From assembly GCA_950022655.1 (NCBI GenBank), contig OX465583.1, forward strand, positions 64,012,306 to 64,076,305: a stretch of DNA of 64,000 nucleotides, read 5' to 3'. The notes below the pieces were generated by a model. It saw nothing but the letters and a program-made list of their open reading frames with translations. It did no database searches and was not told the DNA's origin. The position numbers and the translations under genes are program-made. The stretch's first letter is position 1. The number at the start of each line of letters is the position of its first letter. Below are positions 62,440 through 64,000 of the stretch, in pieces. The stretch is from Alentia gelatinosa (lineage: Eukaryota; Annelida; Polychaeta; Phyllodocida; Polynoidae).

Positions 62440-62703
62440 ATAATATTTCATATCTTTGTAAACACCTTCGCAACTCCTTTGCCGTAATAGATATCTCGGT
62501 ATGGCGAGATATTTGAGACAATAGATCGTGAAGCGTCACGGTGGTACAGCACCAAAATATACACACAACATTGCGAAAAAATACATCATCACGCGATGTG
62601 CAGCAGCAAAGGAGGTAAGACTTATCCCGACACTGTAAGATATAACAAGACATACCAAGATATAACACAGTAAATCCATGTACTGGTGGAACCAGCCTTT
62701 AAC
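62440..62703 (-). mobile_element. Family G element, left-truncated
   Basis: ACAGCACCAAAATATACACAC, AAGACATACCAAGATATAAC and the right terminus TACTGGTGGAACCAGCCTTTAA. The left terminus is missing. Confidence 0.7.
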
Positions 62704-62704
62704 A

Positions 62705-63130
62705 TTATTGTTATGAACATCACGTCATGTGAGAAGTGAGTTTCCTTGTCTCTTTCCTGTCCCTGAGTGTGGCGGCTCTCACAAGTCGGCCTTAGGATGA
62801 ACGCTCTCTCGCAGCAGCAAAGGCAGGTCGCAGATTGGCGTCTACTTAAAGCAGCAGCCACTGATAAAGAGAACGCCTTCTCACATTCCCACCTTTTACA
62901 CACACACAGAAGCTGCTTTGTCAGAGAGCTAGGAGAATCAGGTGATGACTTGTATTATTCATTTTATCTGTTTCTACTCTATCATATTTGGTCTTTTATC
63001 AGAGGGAGAGACTGCGAACAGAGTAAATATCAAAGAGATAGAGCAATATTGAAACCGGCTCAGATGATGAGTTGCTCGTGTTGTCTCTCCGTTTGTGATG
63101 GAGATAGACCGCGACTATGGATGAATTTAT
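62705..63130. other. No gene supported
   Basis: A 121-codon plus frame (62767-63132) and a 93-codon minus frame overlap. Neither shows a domain, so neither is called. Confidence 0.3.
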
Positions 63131-63134
63131 AGCA

Positions 63135-63430
63135 GAGATGTGTTCATATTATTATTTATTATCCACCTGATACAAAGTCTCCATAGAAAACATAAAGGGA
63201 GTGTGTATGGATATACCTGATGCATACGGATATATCCGCCTAATACAAAATGTCTATAGAAAAATATAGGGAGTGTGTATGGACATACCTGGAGCATACG
63301 GATATGTTGTATACTCCGGAAATTACCTATGCGCAATATCCTCGCATGTGCTCGGAAATTACTACGCGACAGCTGCTCGGAGCATACCGACCGCTTATAT
63401 CTGAAAGCAGCCAATATTGTGTATGTAATC
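63135..63430 (-). mobile_element. Family F copy, two 73-bp units plus hairpin part
   Basis: TTTATTATCCACCTGATACA, two inverted units (CATACGGATATATCCGCCTA; GAGTGTGTATGGACATACCT), then hairpin words (GCGCAATATCCTCGCATG, GCTCGGAGCATACCGACCGC) ending CAATATTGTGTA. Confidence 0.7.
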
Positions 63431-64000
63431 GCTTTGAGACTGCACCTCACACTGCCTCGCTCAAGCAACCTGTCGGAGCTGCGCAGTGTCTAACGAGCGT
63501 CTCCGAGTCTAATGCGAGATTTACAATCCGCTGCTGGGTCACGGCAGGTGTCTGCTTTCCTCTAAGGCCCTCAGGTAACCAGCGAAGCGACCAGCTGAGG
63601 CCCCGCCCACCTCAACGACCCGGATGGGGGCGGAATCTGCTTTAATAGTCCACTTTGGTGACTCCCCAGTCGTGCTGGCAGTGGGATTGCAAGGGGAATA
63701 CATTTGAGCTGTAATTTCACATCTACCTCCTAAATGGACGCCATTTCGGCGAGGGAATTGCTCGAGACGACGGAGTTAGTTGAAGTAACTTAAAGTTGGT
63801 TCCATTTCCTCGCAAAATACCTTTCTGTATTCTGCAGGGAGGGGCTTAGAAAAGCAATGCCGGTTTAACTGCTCCACACAGTCACGGGGCCTGCATTCAG
63901 ACACAGCTCCTCCACATTCCTTACAAAACACACCCAGCCCGCCAGGCGCGAGCAGACAGAAGAGGAGGCACCCTCTCCATTTTACAGCGAATGACGACTA
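63431..64000. other. GC-richer right edge, no gene supported
   Basis: GGCCCCGCCCACCTC near 63600 and CCGCCAGGCGCGAGC near 63940 suggest a possible regulatory region. No exon with a recognisable product was found before the window ends. Confidence 0.3.

Overview
This is a non-bacterial, animal-type genomic window with no convincing intact protein-coding gene. Every long open frame is short, matches no family I recognise, and mostly lies across a repeat, so I annotate none of them as CDS. The content is dense with dispersed non-autonomous mobile elements: a tRNA-derived SINE with a conserved body and a CAAACAAA-type tail, several terminal-inverted-repeat (TIR) miniature elements, and foldback hairpins. 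That mix resembles a marine invertebrate genome, perhaps mollusc or another lophotrochozoan. The assignment is inference; I see no gene that would fix the species.

Main repeat families, named here for reference. SINE-A: nine copies read, all on the + strand. Family J: five copies bounded by TAGACTKG-type ends and 9-bp target duplications (7.3, 8.0, 25.9, 30.2 and 47.4 kb). Families C, C2, C3, D, E and F: a module bounded by TIRs of the form TTTAT...CC, lying directly beside a 100-160 bp imperfect hairpin. Family G: about 260-380 bp, TIR GTGCTGATTCCACCAACAC. Family B: about 290 bp, TIR CCAGGGATGTCAGTT, TTAA-flanked in one copy. Family K: pogo/Tigger-like ends. Families M, N, O, P, Q, R, T, U, X and W are less complete.

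Layout. 0-12 kb: C, G, P, N, D, E, B, J and K copies, plus a hammerhead-ribozyme-like core at 5957-5994. 12-24 kb: a 68-bp tandem repeat at 14 kb, a full D unit, a GC-rich candidate promoter at 16 kb, and a CpG-rich block ending in a splice-donor-like site at 21.2-21.9 kb. 24-26 kb: a 32-bp satellite of about 22 units, invaded by a C fragment and by a J copy. 26-37 kb: T, E, J and O-in-P nesting, and two minus- or plus-strand transcript-end-like sites. 37-40 kb: an F element with two arrays of a 73-bp unit around a 140-bp hairpin. 40-53 kb: U, SINE, C, G, N and a J copy that carries a 34-bp minisatellite. 53-57 kb: a motif-rich candidate promoter at 54.83-55.14 kb and an E-plus-hairpin unit inserted into a C3 hairpin with a 6-bp duplication. 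57-64 kb: U duplicates, a DR5 nuclear-receptor-type site, SINEs, G copies and F copies.

The main interpretive result is that modules and neighbouring hairpins move together. In at least three places a module-plus-hairpin pair interrupts another recognisable repeat as one block. The C, C2, C3, D, E and F termini are similar enough to suggest one mobilising enzyme that is not encoded here. Coordinates of degenerate elements are approximate, because all comparisons were made by reading, without alignment software.
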